A DNA stretch of 64,000 nt from Mucilaginibacter limnophilus (GCF_004005815.1 NZ_SACK01000005.1:1-64000), one strand, 5' to 3'; positions 51,499 through 61,962 are shown, numbered from the stretch's first letter. The notes: generated from the sequence alone by a model not told the origin. A program made the numbers and translations.

Positions 51499-52362
51499 AT
51501 GGCCAACAGCTTACCATTTGTGTCTGTTATCATTCCGACTTACCGGGATTGGAGTAGATTGAGTAAATGTCTTACGGCATTAAATGAGCAGGATTACCCC
51601 AACAATCAATTTGAGATCATCATAATCAATAACAATCCCGGAGATAAAATTCCTGATAATTACCTTATGCCTGCTAATTGTGTGGCCATTGATGAGTATA
51701 AGCCTGGGTCGTACGCTGCACGTAATGCTGCTGTGAAGATTGCTAAGGGTGATGTGCTTGCTTTTACCGACTCAGACTGTATACCCCATGCATCATGGAT
51801 AAGTAACGCCATACGTTTTTTTACAGTTAATACCGACATTACCAGGATAGCCGGAAACATTAAGCTGTTCTATCAAACAGACAAACTTACGTTCGCTGAA
51901 ATTTATGAAAAAGTATATGCGTTTAAGCAAGAAAAATCGGCAGCAGAAGGTGTTAGCGTAACAGGTAATATGTTTGCATATAAACATATTTTTGATTCGG
52001 TAGGACTGTTTGATGAAAACCTATTATCGGGCGGAGATTTTGAATGGTCAAAAAGGGCGGAAGCTGCGGGTTATAAGATCAGCTTTGCAGAAGATGTTAT
52101 CATTATGCACCCGGCAAGGCACCAAATGGCCGAACTGTATAAAAAAGAGATAAGGCGTGCCGGCTGGATAGGTAATAACAGAGGTTTAGCTCTTAAAAGG
52201 TTACTTAAGTATATCATTCCACCCGTAAACACGTTATTGCATGGCAGTGACCTAAATGTGACTGAGCGGGCAAAACTATTTCTGATAAGGTATAAACTGA
52301 ATCTTATCCGTTCTGCTGAAGAAATAAAAATATCATTCGGGAAAAGGCCTAACCGGGAATAA
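51499..52362 (+). CDS. glycosyltransferase family 2
   Basis: The 287-residue GT-A enzyme has the N-terminal FVSVIIPTYRDW nucleotide-binding strand, DXD-type ALTDSDCIPHAS (here TDSD), and the acceptor-side ENLLSGGDFEWSKRA region. It adds a sugar to the exopolysaccharide repeat unit; donor and acceptor unknown. The start is ATG at 51499. The polymerase gene begins 2 bp after its stop. Confidence 0.9.
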   Translation: MANSLPFVSVIIPTYRDWSRLSKCLTALNEQDYPNNQFEIIIINNNPGDKIPDNYLMPANCVAIDEYKPGSYAARNAAVKIAKGDVLAFTDSDCIPHASWISNAIRFFTVNTDITRIAGNIKLFYQTDKLTFAEIYEKVYAFKQEKSAAEGVSVTGNMFAYKHIFDSVGLFDENLLSGGDFEWSKRAEAAGYKISFAEDVIIMHPARHQMAELYKKEIRRAGWIGNNRGLALKRLLKYIIPPVNTLLHGSDLNVTERAKLFLIRYKLNLIRSAEEIKISFGKRPNRE

Positions 52363-52364
52363 AA

Positions 52365-53594
52365 ATGCTCAGATACTTAACCATATTTTACTGGATATTG
52401 GCATTTGTTTTTCTTGTGGGAGGAGCCATGCAGTTTTTAGGTATTATAAGCAATACCATATCCACAATGGCCATAGGGTTGGTTATTATAGCAATGTTGG
52501 TTGGAAATAAAGTGAAAGTGCCGGCTAATCATTTGCCCGTATTCTATTTGATAATCTTAACCTTAATATCTGCCTTGGTTAACTCAGTATCTCCTGTTTT
52601 AACCATTATGTATATGTTTAATTTTATACTGGTACCATTTTTTATATACCGGTTTATAGCTGCAAGAGTAATAAACCGCATAAATCGCCGAAAATTATTC
52701 CGCTTTTTTATACTGGTTGGATTGATTCAATTACCGGTGCTGCTATTTCAGCGAATCTTTGCATTGCAACTTACCTACATGGCGGCCAAAACGCTTAGCG
52801 TTGTTGATGTGGGCTTTGGTACATTTTTTTTTAAAAACGACCATGGCTTATGTTTCTTTTTATTATGCATGATAATTTATTTGCTGTATGATACTGAACT
52901 ATATGTATCTAAAGTGCAAAAAACATTCTTGATTATATATTACAGCGTTACTATTGCTTTATCAAATTCATACATATCCTTTTTGCTATTAATTATGGTG
53001 TATGGCTTTTACTTTTTAGGCAGGCTGAATGTTAAACGTATAATATTGTCGGCATTGGTTTTACTGTTACTATATGGGGCCGTCACTACAATATCATTCC
53101 TGCAGGAAATAGTAGGCGATAAGTATGAACATCTTGAGCGAAAGGCCATAAATAAGGATGACGAATTTGATGCCGAGAAGAGAGATTTAAGCGAAGCTGA
53201 GAGGGGCGATATTGTTATGTTTTATCTGGCCCAGGATATTAGTGTTATAGGTAAAGGCCCTTACGATTATTTTGATCCTGTAAAAGGCGAATTCAGAACC
53301 TTTGCCAATTTTAGTCAGTATATATGGTTTTATAACGACTTAGGCATTTTAGGTGTAATAGGTGTGATCTTTTATTACGTATCATTATACCTTGCTAACT
53401 ATAAATTAAAAAATTACAGGATAATCTTCCTGGTACTAATAGTTATTTATTCATTCTTCACCAATACACTAAGCGACCTTGCCTTTAACATTGTATTTGC
53501 CTTTTTTATTTTAAAGGATTCGCCTTATTTAATATCTAATCTAAAAGAATATGAATATAGTTTGTATACCATACCACGACTGGAGGAAAATTGA
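52365..53594 (+). CDS. O-antigen/exopolysaccharide polymerase-like membrane protein (Wzy)
   Basis: The 409-residue product has about 10-12 transmembrane segments and a larger loop around 245-310, the general shape of Wzy polymerases, with no sequence-level signature visible. Position between a GT2 and a glycosyltransferase in a Wzx/Wza/Wzc locus supports polymerase function. Its 3' end overlaps the next gene by 44 bp. Confidence 0.75.
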   Translation: MLRYLTIFYWILAFVFLVGGAMQFLGIISNTISTMAIGLVIIAMLVGNKVKVPANHLPVFYLIILTLISALVNSVSPVLTIMYMFNFILVPFFIYRFIAARVINRINRRKLFRFFILVGLIQLPVLLFQRIFALQLTYMAAKTLSVVDVGFGTFFFKNDHGLCFFLLCMIIYLLYDTELYVSKVQKTFLIIYYSVTIALSNSYISFLLLIMVYGFYFLGRLNVKRIILSALVLLLLYGAVTTISFLQEIVGDKYEHLERKAINKDDEFDAEKRDLSEAERGDIVMFYLAQDISVIGKGPYDYFDPVKGEFRTFANFSQYIWFYNDLGILGVIGVIFYYVSLYLANYKLKNYRIIFLVLIVIYSFFTNTLSDLAFNIVFAFFILKDSPYLISNLKEYEYSLYTIPRLEEN

Positions 53595-54732
53595 GACAGA
53601 GGGGTTTAGAACCCGCGATTCGCATATTATCTCCCACCTGGCTGGTAATAAAGCTGTAAATAATTTAATAATTGTTAACAGGCCTATCACAATATTCGAA
53701 CTTTTAATTAAGAAAAAGAACAAGAAGATCTCCGGCGAAAAAGTATTCTCATACAAATCGGGTGCTTTGTATAAGATTAAAAACAATATGTATGTTTTTG
53801 ACTTTTTCTCAGGTGATTTTTTGGGTCCTGTTTTGAATGGTAAAAAGTGGTTTTTTAACAGCTTTGAGAATAAAGAATTTATTGAGGCCTATAATAAGGC
53901 TATAGCTTTTTTAGGTATAACTGTAGATGTGGTTTATAACCAGAATATCTTTGCCAGCTTATTTGTTAAAAAACTATCATTACCAAGTGTGTTTGATGCA
54001 TGGGATAACTTTATATTATTCCCGCAGAATAAGAAGTTTGAGGGCCTGTTTTTTAATGCTTATGCCGAATTAGCAAAGTATGCTGAAGTATGGACTACTA
54101 ATTCGGTTAAAAATATTGATTACTATCAAAAGCATTATGCGCCTAAGGAGTGTGTTTTAATTAAGAATGGCGTTGATATAGAGCGGTTCGCCAAAAAATA
54201 CCCTGTTCCTTCTGATCTTAAAAACATCCCATCGCCAATTATAGGCTTTGGTGGAAAGATCACCCATTTGTTTAACTATGATTTTTTTAATTATGCTGTA
54301 ACCCAGCATCCTGATAAATCCTTTGTAATAGTGGGGCAAATACTGGATAAGTCTGTATTTAAACAAATAAATAAAGCTAAAAACGTTTACTATCTGGGTG
54401 ATAAACCATATGATCAGTATGTTTCTTACATAACTAATTTTAACTTGGGAATTATCCCTTATGTAACAGATCATTTAGAGCATGGCGCTGATAGCATTAA
54501 AATGTACGAGTATTTGGCAAGTGGTTTAAATGTAGTAGGTACATCAGGAGCCGGAATGGCCGATATGTCGTCACTCATTTATATATCAACAAACAAGCAG
54601 AATTTTTCTGATAACATTAATAATGCGCTAAAACAAAATAAGGAAATCGAACTACCTGAGTTTCATTCATGGGAGTATAAAACTACCGAAACCCTTGACG
54701 TTTTAACCAAGGTAATAAGCAAGAATAAATAA
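53551..54732 (+). CDS. glycosyltransferase (GT4-like)
   Basis: The 393-residue product has a GT-B-like layout. The C-terminal half has VLIKNGVDIERF and EHGADSIKMYEYLASGLNVVGT, typical of GT4 donors (the E-x7-E equivalent near MYEYLASG). The start at 53551 is an ATG inside the polymerase gene's 3' end, so the two are coupled. It would add a sugar during repeat-unit assembly. Confidence 0.85.
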   Translation: MNIVCIPYHDWRKIETEGFRTRDSHIISHLAGNKAVNNLIIVNRPITIFELLIKKKNKKISGEKVFSYKSGALYKIKNNMYVFDFFSGDFLGPVLNGKKWFFNSFENKEFIEAYNKAIAFLGITVDVVYNQNIFASLFVKKLSLPSVFDAWDNFILFPQNKKFEGLFFNAYAELAKYAEVWTTNSVKNIDYYQKHYAPKECVLIKNGVDIERFAKKYPVPSDLKNIPSPIIGFGGKITHLFNYDFFNYAVTQHPDKSFVIVGQILDKSVFKQINKAKNVYYLGDKPYDQYVSYITNFNLGIIPYVTDHLEHGADSIKMYEYLASGLNVVGTSGAGMADMSSLIYISTNKQNFSDNINNALKQNKEIELPEFHSWEYKTTETLDVLTKVISKNK

Positions 54733-54754
54733 CCTGCACTATAAACGGTTGGGG

Positions 54755-56179
54755 TTAATTTGCCTGCAGCTCAATTAACATTAAACCCACCGAACTGCGG
54801 TTATAACTGAGTGAGATACTGCCATCTGCGGTGCTTTTTACCGACTGAGTTTTTGTAGTGTTTATTCCATCAGATGTAAGTACTTTCCAGGTAACATCGT
54901 AATTAGTAGCCGGCAAGGCTTTGATATTTACTTGCAGTTGTTTTTTTTGCTGCTTGCTGCATAGCATCATCCTGATAGTTTTATTATTGGCTGTTTTGCC
55001 TGCTATAGCCATTACATTGTTGTTGTTAATAACAAGGGGTAAACGCAATGGTGCTTGACTCCTGAGGTCGCTGTAGGCCTTGTGTGCCCAGGCCATACTG
55101 TTCCATTTAAGATTGACCTTGTTTTTTGCGAACTGAGCGGTGCCCATGTTTGCTATGTTGAACATTCCCCATGTTTCAATCAGCGGATAGAAATAAATAC
55201 GTGTTACACCAAAGTTTTCGGCAGCAATAAGAGTAGCGCCAACGTCAACTCCGGCATCAACTGTTTTTAAATAAGGCGACGGTAATGCACTGTTCCATTC
55301 GGTACATAAACTTTCGGTATTGATATATCCATATTTAGTTAAACTGTTTTTAACCAGCCCCGCAAATTTTACAAAAACATCGCTGCCCTTCTTTTGCTCA
55401 TAAACATGCCACGAATAAAAATCTAATGGCGTCCTGTCCGAAAAGTTTCCATCGCTATTAGGGTCGGCTAAATAAGCTATCAGCAAATCGCCATAATTAT
55501 TATGCAGAGCAAAGTTTGCAATGCCGCAGCCACCTACTTTCAGGTTTGGGTGGCATTTCTTTATATAAATTAAGCTTTCCCGAAAAAGATCTCTGAATTT
55601 ATCGGGTGTGCCTGTATAAAAATTAAGATCGGGCTCATTCCATATTTCAACGTATTTAACCGGGTATTTAAACCCCGATGCCCATCCGTCAACATAGTGG
55701 GCTACAATACGTTCGGCTATAATTGCCCATTTTTTTGCATCGGGCGGGTTAGTGCCGGGCAAACGTCTGCTTTTTGATGCAGCAAAGCTTACGCCTAATC
55801 GCAAAAATGGCACAAAATTTTGGGTAACCAAGCCTTGCATTACTGAGTCGGCCGCAGTAAAATCATAGTTTTGGGCGTTAAGTGGGTCTGCATTCCAATC
55901 TTTGAATATAAGATCCCAATCCATAGATTTTATATCATGAGTTCTGATCTCATTAATGCCTACATCTTTCACAGCATTGAAGGTACCCGCGCCCCACTTG
56001 TTTATCCTATTACCATAATGAGAAATATTACCTCCGGTTGTAAGCTTAAAAGGTGAGGTGGCTGAATTAACCGCATCTAACGAAATATTTATAACTGATT
56101 GCTGGCATCCCCCGCTTAAAGGAAAACATAATAATATTATTGCTAATGTTCGGATGGATCGGGAAATAATAATTTTCAT
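54755..56179 (-). CDS. GH39-like glycoside hydrolase lipoprotein
   Basis: The 474-residue product has a lipoprotein signal (LSGGC, Cys25). The (beta/alpha)8-barrel has acid/base Glu182 in YVEIWNEPDLNFY and probable nucleophile Glu294 in LCTEWNSALP. This pair and order fit clan GH-A, with the WNEPDLNFY style of GH39. It may trim or remodel the exopolysaccharide. Its start overlaps the following gene's stop (ATGA at 56176-56179), so it is translated with the membrane-protein gene. Confidence 0.8.
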   Translation of the reverse strand: MKIIISRSIRTLAIILLCFPLSGGCQQSVINISLDAVNSATSPFKLTTGGNISHYGNRINKWGAGTFNAVKDVGINEIRTHDIKSMDWDLIFKDWNADPLNAQNYDFTAADSVMQGLVTQNFVPFLRLGVSFAASKSRRLPGTNPPDAKKWAIIAERIVAHYVDGWASGFKYPVKYVEIWNEPDLNFYTGTPDKFRDLFRESLIYIKKCHPNLKVGGCGIANFALHNNYGDLLIAYLADPNSDGNFSDRTPLDFYSWHVYEQKKGSDVFVKFAGLVKNSLTKYGYINTESLCTEWNSALPSPYLKTVDAGVDVGATLIAAENFGVTRIYFYPLIETWGMFNIANMGTAQFAKNKVNLKWNSMAWAHKAYSDLRSQAPLRLPLVINNNNVMAIAGKTANNKTIRMMLCSKQQKKQLQVNIKALPATNYDVTWKVLTSDGINTTKTQSVKSTADGSISLSYNRSSVGLMLIELQAN

Positions 56180-57306
56180 CTGTTATAAACTCGCCTTGCT
56201 CTGAGTCTGTTTATTAAAGTTACAAAAAGGCAGAAAACCAATACAATTAATGAGCTTAAAAATAGCAGGTACATTGATGTTTTAGATGGTGCTTGCAATG
56301 CCTGCTGGCCTGTCAGTATATCTATGGCATTTGGGAATTTCATTATTTCACCTGCTGTAAAAAACAGGTATACCCAGTACAATACAACACAAATGCTTGC
56401 TGCTGTTAAGCACAATATAAATTTTATTCGCTTAGCACTATTGGCAACAAAGTCATAATTAAATAGCTTGAATATTGCATTCCAGTTTATAAACACCAGG
56501 TATACTATGATGTTTGAATAAAAAGCTATATTGAACATAAGCAGCACCAGAATATGGAAAACTGTGCCACCTGCTAAAAATAATTGAAACCAGTTCCTTC
56601 GCATAATGCTGAAAAGAAAACCTATTTCCAGAATTAAAGCCGAGTAATCAAAAAGTTTCCATACCAAATGGTTTTTAACAGTCATAAGGTAATCGGCAAC
56701 TACATTAAGATCTCCTAAGGAGTAGTATTTTTTAATTAAGTGAAACCGTACAGCTTCGGCCTCCCAGTTTTGCCAGCCACCCAAAAACTTTTGAAAGCCC
56801 GAGGTAAACATAGAAAAGGCTATAGCCGCGGCTAACATAATAATGTATAATGAATTGTCACTATCAGTCAGCCCGTTTTTGTTTTTAACACGGTTTATTG
56901 CCAGGTAATCGCCCCATCCTGCAAGCGATAAAAATATAGGCGCGATAAGCCACATTAATAAATGATCTATTTTACCAAATGAGTAGCAATAGTTATGGCC
57001 TAAAATAGCTGTAACAGCAAACGCTATTGATGTTACGCGGCAATACATGCCTAAAAACATCATGGCAAAAAATATCAGATTAAGTAGCGTTAAAATCTTG
57101 AAAAATAAAGCTGATGGAAAACCGTTGAACAAACCCGCAAGGCTATACTGAGGTGGGTTAAAAAGAAAATTTAGATCGCTGCTCAACCAGGTATAAGATG
57201 GAAGCCCTACAAATACAACTACACAAACGCAATATAAAATACGGTACAGCGAAAGGTATTGCGGCGCAATATGGTAACCCTTTACATCAACTAATTGTAA
57301 CCGCAT
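56176..57306 (-). CDS. multi-pass membrane protein, HTTM-like
   Basis: The 376-residue product has about ten hydrophobic segments; the early LSLYRILYCVCVVVFVGLP and later MFLGMYCRVTSIAF and LMWLIAPIFLSLAGWGDYLA resemble HTTM (vitamin-K-dependent carboxylase-like) proteins. No catalytic residues can be assigned. It lies between a hydrolase and a small gene of the same strand in the exopolysaccharide locus. Confidence 0.62.
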   Translation of the reverse strand: MRLQLVDVKGYHIAPQYLSLYRILYCVCVVVFVGLPSYTWLSSDLNFLFNPPQYSLAGLFNGFPSALFFKILTLLNLIFFAMMFLGMYCRVTSIAFAVTAILGHNYCYSFGKIDHLLMWLIAPIFLSLAGWGDYLAINRVKNKNGLTDSDNSLYIIMLAAAIAFSMFTSGFQKFLGGWQNWEAEAVRFHLIKKYYSLGDLNVVADYLMTVKNHLVWKLFDYSALILEIGFLFSIMRRNWFQLFLAGGTVFHILVLLMFNIAFYSNIIVYLVFINWNAIFKLFNYDFVANSAKRIKFILCLTAASICVVLYWVYLFFTAGEIMKFPNAIDILTGQQALQAPSKTSMYLLFLSSLIVLVFCLFVTLINRLRARRVYNR

Positions 57307-57310
57307 GGCT

Positions 57311-57781
57311 TCAAAACAAGACTATATTTGTGTAAACAGGATTGCTAAAATCATGATCTACTTTGGAACTGATCATATTGTATGTACGGTTGCCCTGAAC
57401 TATAATCAGTGATTTGAAATTATTTAGCCCCTGGCGGTTTAGACATTTAGTAAGATATTTTTTTAAATCGGCGATTTCTTTCTCACTGTATTCATTATTA
57501 TTAATTTTTGAAGCGATAGTTTTCAATACATAATATTTATGCTTTGGATATAGATTGTAAAAGAGTTGCTCTTCGTCAAGCTTAACTTTACTACCATTGC
57601 TGGTAATGCCGAAAATACCGGCTACAGGAAATTCGGCTTTGTGCCTGATATCAGGCGCATTTGAAAATGAAGGAAATACTAAAGAAGGATAGAAATGGCC
57701 CAGTTTTTCAGCTGCCGCACTACAAAATAGTATCAGCACATAAGCATAAAATATCCAATGAGCTTTTGTAAAATTCTCCAT
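57311..57781 (-). CDS. small hypothetical protein upstream of the HTTM-like gene
   Basis: The 156-residue product has one N-terminal hydrophobic segment (about 9-24) and a soluble rest. It ends 4 bp before the HTTM-like gene start, so they are probably co-transcribed. Not recognised. The start is ATG at 57779-57781. Confidence 0.65.
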   Translation of the reverse strand: MENFTKAHWIFYAYVLILFCSAAAEKLGHFYPSLVFPSFSNAPDIRHKAEFPVAGIFGITSNGSKVKLDEEQLFYNLYPKHKYYVLKTIASKINNNEYSEKEIADLKKYLTKCLNRQGLNNFKSLIIVQGNRTYNMISSKVDHDFSNPVYTNIVLF

Positions 57782-57854
57782 TAAAAATATCGCGGGTAGA
57801 TGTTCTCAATATAAACAAAACCCGACTTTATTGTATAAAAACTTGAAAAGTTTA

Positions 57855-58979
57855 TTATTTAAGCCTGTTTTTTTTCAAATCGAAAGCCTTTTCGCATAGC
57901 TCTGCGTATTGGTCTACAATTGTATCCCATGAATAATACTCACCAATATTGTCGCGGTTATTGGCAAGCAAGGGCTTAAATTTCTCGTCGGTTTTTACAT
58001 GAGAATCCAACACCCGGGTTACATCGGCTGCGTCGGTAAAGTACAAGCCATTCTCCTTTAAAATATACTTGTTAAACGGGTTATCATTAGCGCAAATTAA
58101 GCTGTTTGATGCCATTGCTTCTAATAGCGACGGATTTGTGCCACCTACCGTGTGCCCATGAAAATATATGTTTGAGTAGTACCTTAAGTTATTAAGTTTA
58201 TTAATATCATAAATGCTACCAAGGTATATTATACTTTTATCATTAAATTTCGATTTAAGGTATTCGCCGTATGGTGTATTATGATTACCTATAACCAATA
58301 GTTTACGGTTAGTATTTGACGAGGCTTTTCCGGCTAATATGGTTTCGATGCTATTTTCCGGTTCAAGCCTTGCAATCAATATGTCAAAGCTGTATGGCTG
58401 CAGTTCATACTGATCAAGAATTTTGGGATTAGGCGCTTTGAAATTATATGCGCCATATGGAATATACGTTGATACTGCATTGTAATTTTCTTTCAGGTAC
58501 TCCTGTATGCCTACCGAATCGGCTATTAAATGATCGGCAAACTTCACACCAAGATACTCGGCGTATTTTAAAAATCTTTTTACAGATTTGGAATATTTGG
58601 TACGCAGCCATTCAAGGCCATCCATATTAGTTATTACGGCGCCGTGGTTCTTCAGTAGTCTGCCCCAAACCGAACTGCTTGTATACCCCAGTTGTAATAT
58701 AACATCAACATCCCTACGCTTTCTTACATCTAAAATGCAATTCAAATCGTACACAAATTGTCCGGCCGTACCTATTTTAAATTCCGGATCATAGCAATGT
58801 ATTATCTGCACCCCATTCCAGGTGCTTTCTTTATAAGGATGGTTATGTGAATTATAAACAATTACCTCATAACCTCTTTTATTAAAACCGCGAGCAAGAT
58901 ATTCAGCACATTGTTCAAACCCACCATAGTGATTAGGGATCCCGCGAGTTCCCAAAATAGCAACTTTTAATTTTCTCAT
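57855..58979 (-). CDS. glycosyltransferase family 4 with DUF1972 N-terminal domain
   Basis: The 374-residue product begins KVAILGTRGIPNHYGGFEQ, the DUF1972-type start seen in rhamnosyltransferase-like GT4 proteins. The acceptor-half region then has ADHLIADSVGIQEYL; the donor-half has NPSLLEAMASNSLICANDNPF, including the usual E-x-M-A segment. It adds a sugar to the polysaccharide. The start is ATG at 58977-58979. It is the last gene of the minus-strand part of the locus. Confidence 0.9.
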   Translation of the reverse strand: MRKLKVAILGTRGIPNHYGGFEQCAEYLARGFNKRGYEVIVYNSHNHPYKESTWNGVQIIHCYDPEFKIGTAGQFVYDLNCILDVRKRRDVDVILQLGYTSSSVWGRLLKNHGAVITNMDGLEWLRTKYSKSVKRFLKYAEYLGVKFADHLIADSVGIQEYLKENYNAVSTYIPYGAYNFKAPNPKILDQYELQPYSFDILIARLEPENSIETILAGKASSNTNRKLLVIGNHNTPYGEYLKSKFNDKSIIYLGSIYDINKLNNLRYYSNIYFHGHTVGGTNPSLLEAMASNSLICANDNPFNKYILKENGLYFTDAADVTRVLDSHVKTDEKFKPLLANNRDNIGEYYSWDTIVDQYAELCEKAFDLKKNRLK

Positions 58980-59297
58980 AAGGTCAGATACAAACTTAAA
59001 AAAATAGCCCCTTGAAATGTCTAATAAGGATAATTTGTTGTTTAAGTAAAAAAAATATTAACTTTTTATAAATAATTGGTTTTTTACTTTGCTCAGGTAC
59101 AGCCATTTACATTGCTTGTGTGGAATGTAACTATTCTGTTACAAAAAAATAATCGCGTACTACAAAGTTGGTTATATTTAGAAGCTATGATGTGCTTCAT
59201 ACTCTTATTGTTACGCTGCTTTTGATTAACACAGTTTCAGATTATAAGCGCAATCCGGCTAACCTAGATAGCAGCTTGCTTAATTTTCGAGAGGAAG
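58980..59297. other. 318-bp AT-rich intergenic gap
   Basis: No open frame, hairpin terminator or clear promoter could be supported here. It separates the exopolysaccharide locus from the PAS sensor gene. Confidence 0.6.
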
Positions 59298-61529
59298 TTA
59301 ACAGTTGTTCAGCGCGTCATAACTTTGTTTGATAATGCTTTCAATGATTTTATCAAGGTCTGCAGCGGAGGTGTTTAAATATGACAGCATAATTTGCCTT
59401 GAACAATCATCAATTTTCGGGTCTTTTAGCAGTTGCACCAACCCTAAAATCCGTGCAAGCGGAGCGCGCACCAGATGTGACTGTGTCCATGCAATTTCCC
59501 TCAGCCGGATATTGTGTTCTTCGATTGCTTTTGTGTAGGCCATCCTTTCGCTTACGTCCTGCATAGCGCCGATCATTCGTACTGGCTGGTGATGGCGTTC
59601 ATCAAATATCAGGAAGCCGCGGTCTAAGACATATTTATAATTGCCGTCGGCGCAGCGGAACCGATACTCGCTCGTCCACCTGGGTGTTTTATCGTTCATA
59701 TGTTGATCAACGGTTTGTACTACCCTATCCACATCATCCGGATGAACGCGGTCACGCCACCATTGTAAATCATAATGAACATCATCGTAGCCAAAAATGC
59801 CTTTTATCCCATGATTCCATAAAATTCGTCCCGTAGACATATCTACGTCCCATATCGAATCGCTCGTTGCTTTTGAAACAGCATTGTAGCGATCAAGGTG
59901 CTCTTTTAATTTCATTTCTTTTTCTACACGTTCAGTAACCACCCTTGAGTTGCAAACAATACCTTCAATAGCATCGTCGTCACGCATATCTGTAACAACG
60001 GTTTCTATCCAGTGCGTTCTGTTGTTGCTGTCAATAAATCTGAACGGTTTTAGTTCAAGACGTTTCATGTGGTTTAACGCCTCAAATTGTTGCATAACGG
60101 CCTGTCTATCCTCTTCATGCACAAAAGCAAAAGCATTTTTGCCAACAAAGGCTCTGGGCTCCATACCTAAAATGGGCTTTGCAGTACTGCTTACATAAAT
60201 ATAGTTGCCCTCTGCATCCACTATGGCAATAAGGTCTGCTCCTTCCTGTATTAATTTTTTAAAGCGTCGTTCACTCTTCAGCAGTTCCTGTTCAGCTTTG
60301 ATCTTTTCAGTAATGTCGGCAACTACAACCATCCTTGCATCGTATGCACCGTACCGTATGGAATTACCCTTGGTGCTAACAATGATGAGTTCACCAGACT
60401 TTTTCAAATGACGCGCTTGGGTCATGTGCTTAACCCGAGGTTTTGTTTCACTCCTGATAATGTTTACCAAATGCTCCGCATCCTCCTTTGGCCGGATATC
60501 CAGAATGGACATGGACAGGAACTCTTCCTTAGAATAACCGTAATGGTCAACTGCCGCTTCATTTACATCCAGAAACATCAATGAGGCAGTATCGTAAACC
60601 CACATTGGCAAGGGGCTTAGCTGAAACAAATCGCTGTAGGTATCTTTCAGTGATTTTAACTCCGTTTCCGCTACTTTCCGTCCGGAAATATCCCTAAGTA
60701 CGCCAATCATCCTTATGGCTGTCCCTTGTTCATCTCTTAAAATATAGCCGTTTTCTTCAACATGCAAGTAATGTCCGTCCCGTTTTTTTAAACGGTAGGA
60801 AGCCATCCAGTTGTTGTTTGCAGGTTTAACTATTGCCGCGTTCAGGCTATCCTCCAGGGCGAGGATATCTTCAGGATGTACCATAGCTGCCCATTTGCTG
60901 AGCGGGAATTCTTCTTCGTTCGGATATCCGAATAGTCTATAGAATGCCTCACCCCAATGAATATGGTCATTCTCCATGTCCCAGTCATATATGGCATCGT
61001 CAGTCGCCTTATTGACATAATAATGCCGTTCATTACTTAAGCGGAGGGCATGCTGGGCTTGTTCACGTTCCCCAAGTTCAATCTTGACCTTTTCGTTGCT
61101 TGCTTCCAATTTTTGCTCTGCCTCCACAAGGGCTGTCACGTCGGTCGAACTTTGAACAATATAAGAGACATTTCCGTCGATGTCCAGCAACGGATAGGTT
61201 TCGATGTTCCAGTACCGTACATATTCATCCGTGTTACTTGAACTCGGCGAGTCGTAGCGGTGCCGGTTGATCAGACAAGTTTTTTTAGACCGTAAAACAT
61301 GATCGAACGCGTTAACAATGTTCAATGTCCTGCTACCGTCGTCATCGGCATTTGCAGGAAAAGCCTCAAAAAAAGGTTTTCCTATCAGCATAAACCGACC
61401 GGTAAATGTTGCTTGAAGAAATGCCTTATTTACAGCGGCTATTGTGTAGGCTGGTTTATCCGGCTTTAAGATAATACACGGTGTAGGTATGGAATTGTAT
61501 AATAGTTCTATTTCTTCAAGACACACCAT
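59298..61529 (-). CDS. multi-PAS sensor protein with a histidine-kinase helix but no ATPase domain
   Basis: The 743-residue soluble protein has about five PAS/PAC units (for example YVNKATDDAIYDWDMENDHIHW and VSKATSDSIWDVDMSTGRILW) with PAC tails such as RMIGVLRDISGRKVAETEL. The C terminus is AWTQSHLVRAPLARILGLV, the dimerisation/phosphoacceptor-like helix, and the protein stops about 50 residues later. No HATPase_c domain (N, G1, G2 boxes) follows, so it cannot self-phosphorylate as written. It may be a receiver partner or a truncated kinase. The start is ATG at 61527-61529. Confidence 0.85.
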   Translation of the reverse strand: MVCLEEIELLYNSIPTPCIILKPDKPAYTIAAVNKAFLQATFTGRFMLIGKPFFEAFPANADDDGSRTLNIVNAFDHVLRSKKTCLINRHRYDSPSSSNTDEYVRYWNIETYPLLDIDGNVSYIVQSSTDVTALVEAEQKLEASNEKVKIELGEREQAQHALRLSNERHYYVNKATDDAIYDWDMENDHIHWGEAFYRLFGYPNEEEFPLSKWAAMVHPEDILALEDSLNAAIVKPANNNWMASYRLKKRDGHYLHVEENGYILRDEQGTAIRMIGVLRDISGRKVAETELKSLKDTYSDLFQLSPLPMWVYDTASLMFLDVNEAAVDHYGYSKEEFLSMSILDIRPKEDAEHLVNIIRSETKPRVKHMTQARHLKKSGELIIVSTKGNSIRYGAYDARMVVVADITEKIKAEQELLKSERRFKKLIQEGADLIAIVDAEGNYIYVSSTAKPILGMEPRAFVGKNAFAFVHEEDRQAVMQQFEALNHMKRLELKPFRFIDSNNRTHWIETVVTDMRDDDAIEGIVCNSRVVTERVEKEMKLKEHLDRYNAVSKATSDSIWDVDMSTGRILWNHGIKGIFGYDDVHYDLQWWRDRVHPDDVDRVVQTVDQHMNDKTPRWTSEYRFRCADGNYKYVLDRGFLIFDERHHQPVRMIGAMQDVSERMAYTKAIEEHNIRLREIAWTQSHLVRAPLARILGLVQLLKDPKIDDCSRQIMLSYLNTSAADLDKIIESIIKQSYDALNNC

Positions 61530-61962
61530 AGTATAAATCCCTAAATCCCCGCAGTCAACATTTTCCTTAAGACAACCGCAACGTTATACGGCTGCACTAC
61601 ATTTAATGTTACTATAACCAGTGGCCTGCGGGTTATCGTTGATACTCCTGAATAAGTTCACTGCACATTCAATCTGCATAATTATACAAATTAAAGCTCC
61701 GTTCGCATTTTTATAAATTAGGTAACGGAAAACTTTATTCGTATTAATGAAGGTGGAAGTTATTTCTTTGATTGATATCCGTTGCCATAGAACTGTCTGT
61801 ACCGATGACACATTAGTTGTATTGAACCAGGAATCGAAATCTCTCTTTTAATAAATATAACCCACCTTAAAGATAGTTAATAATTGGTGTAAATTATTTT
61901 ACTATTAAGCAACTATTTTGCATTCACTGCGTTCATAATTTAAAGGCTTTAAGCATTAACAT
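61530..61962. other. 433-bp intergenic gap
   Basis: Short antisense ORFs only (for example near 61600-61800) without family marks. A near-consensus TATTTTG lies about 40 bp before the next gene's ATG; a promoter is likely somewhere here but not pinpointed. Confidence 0.5.
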
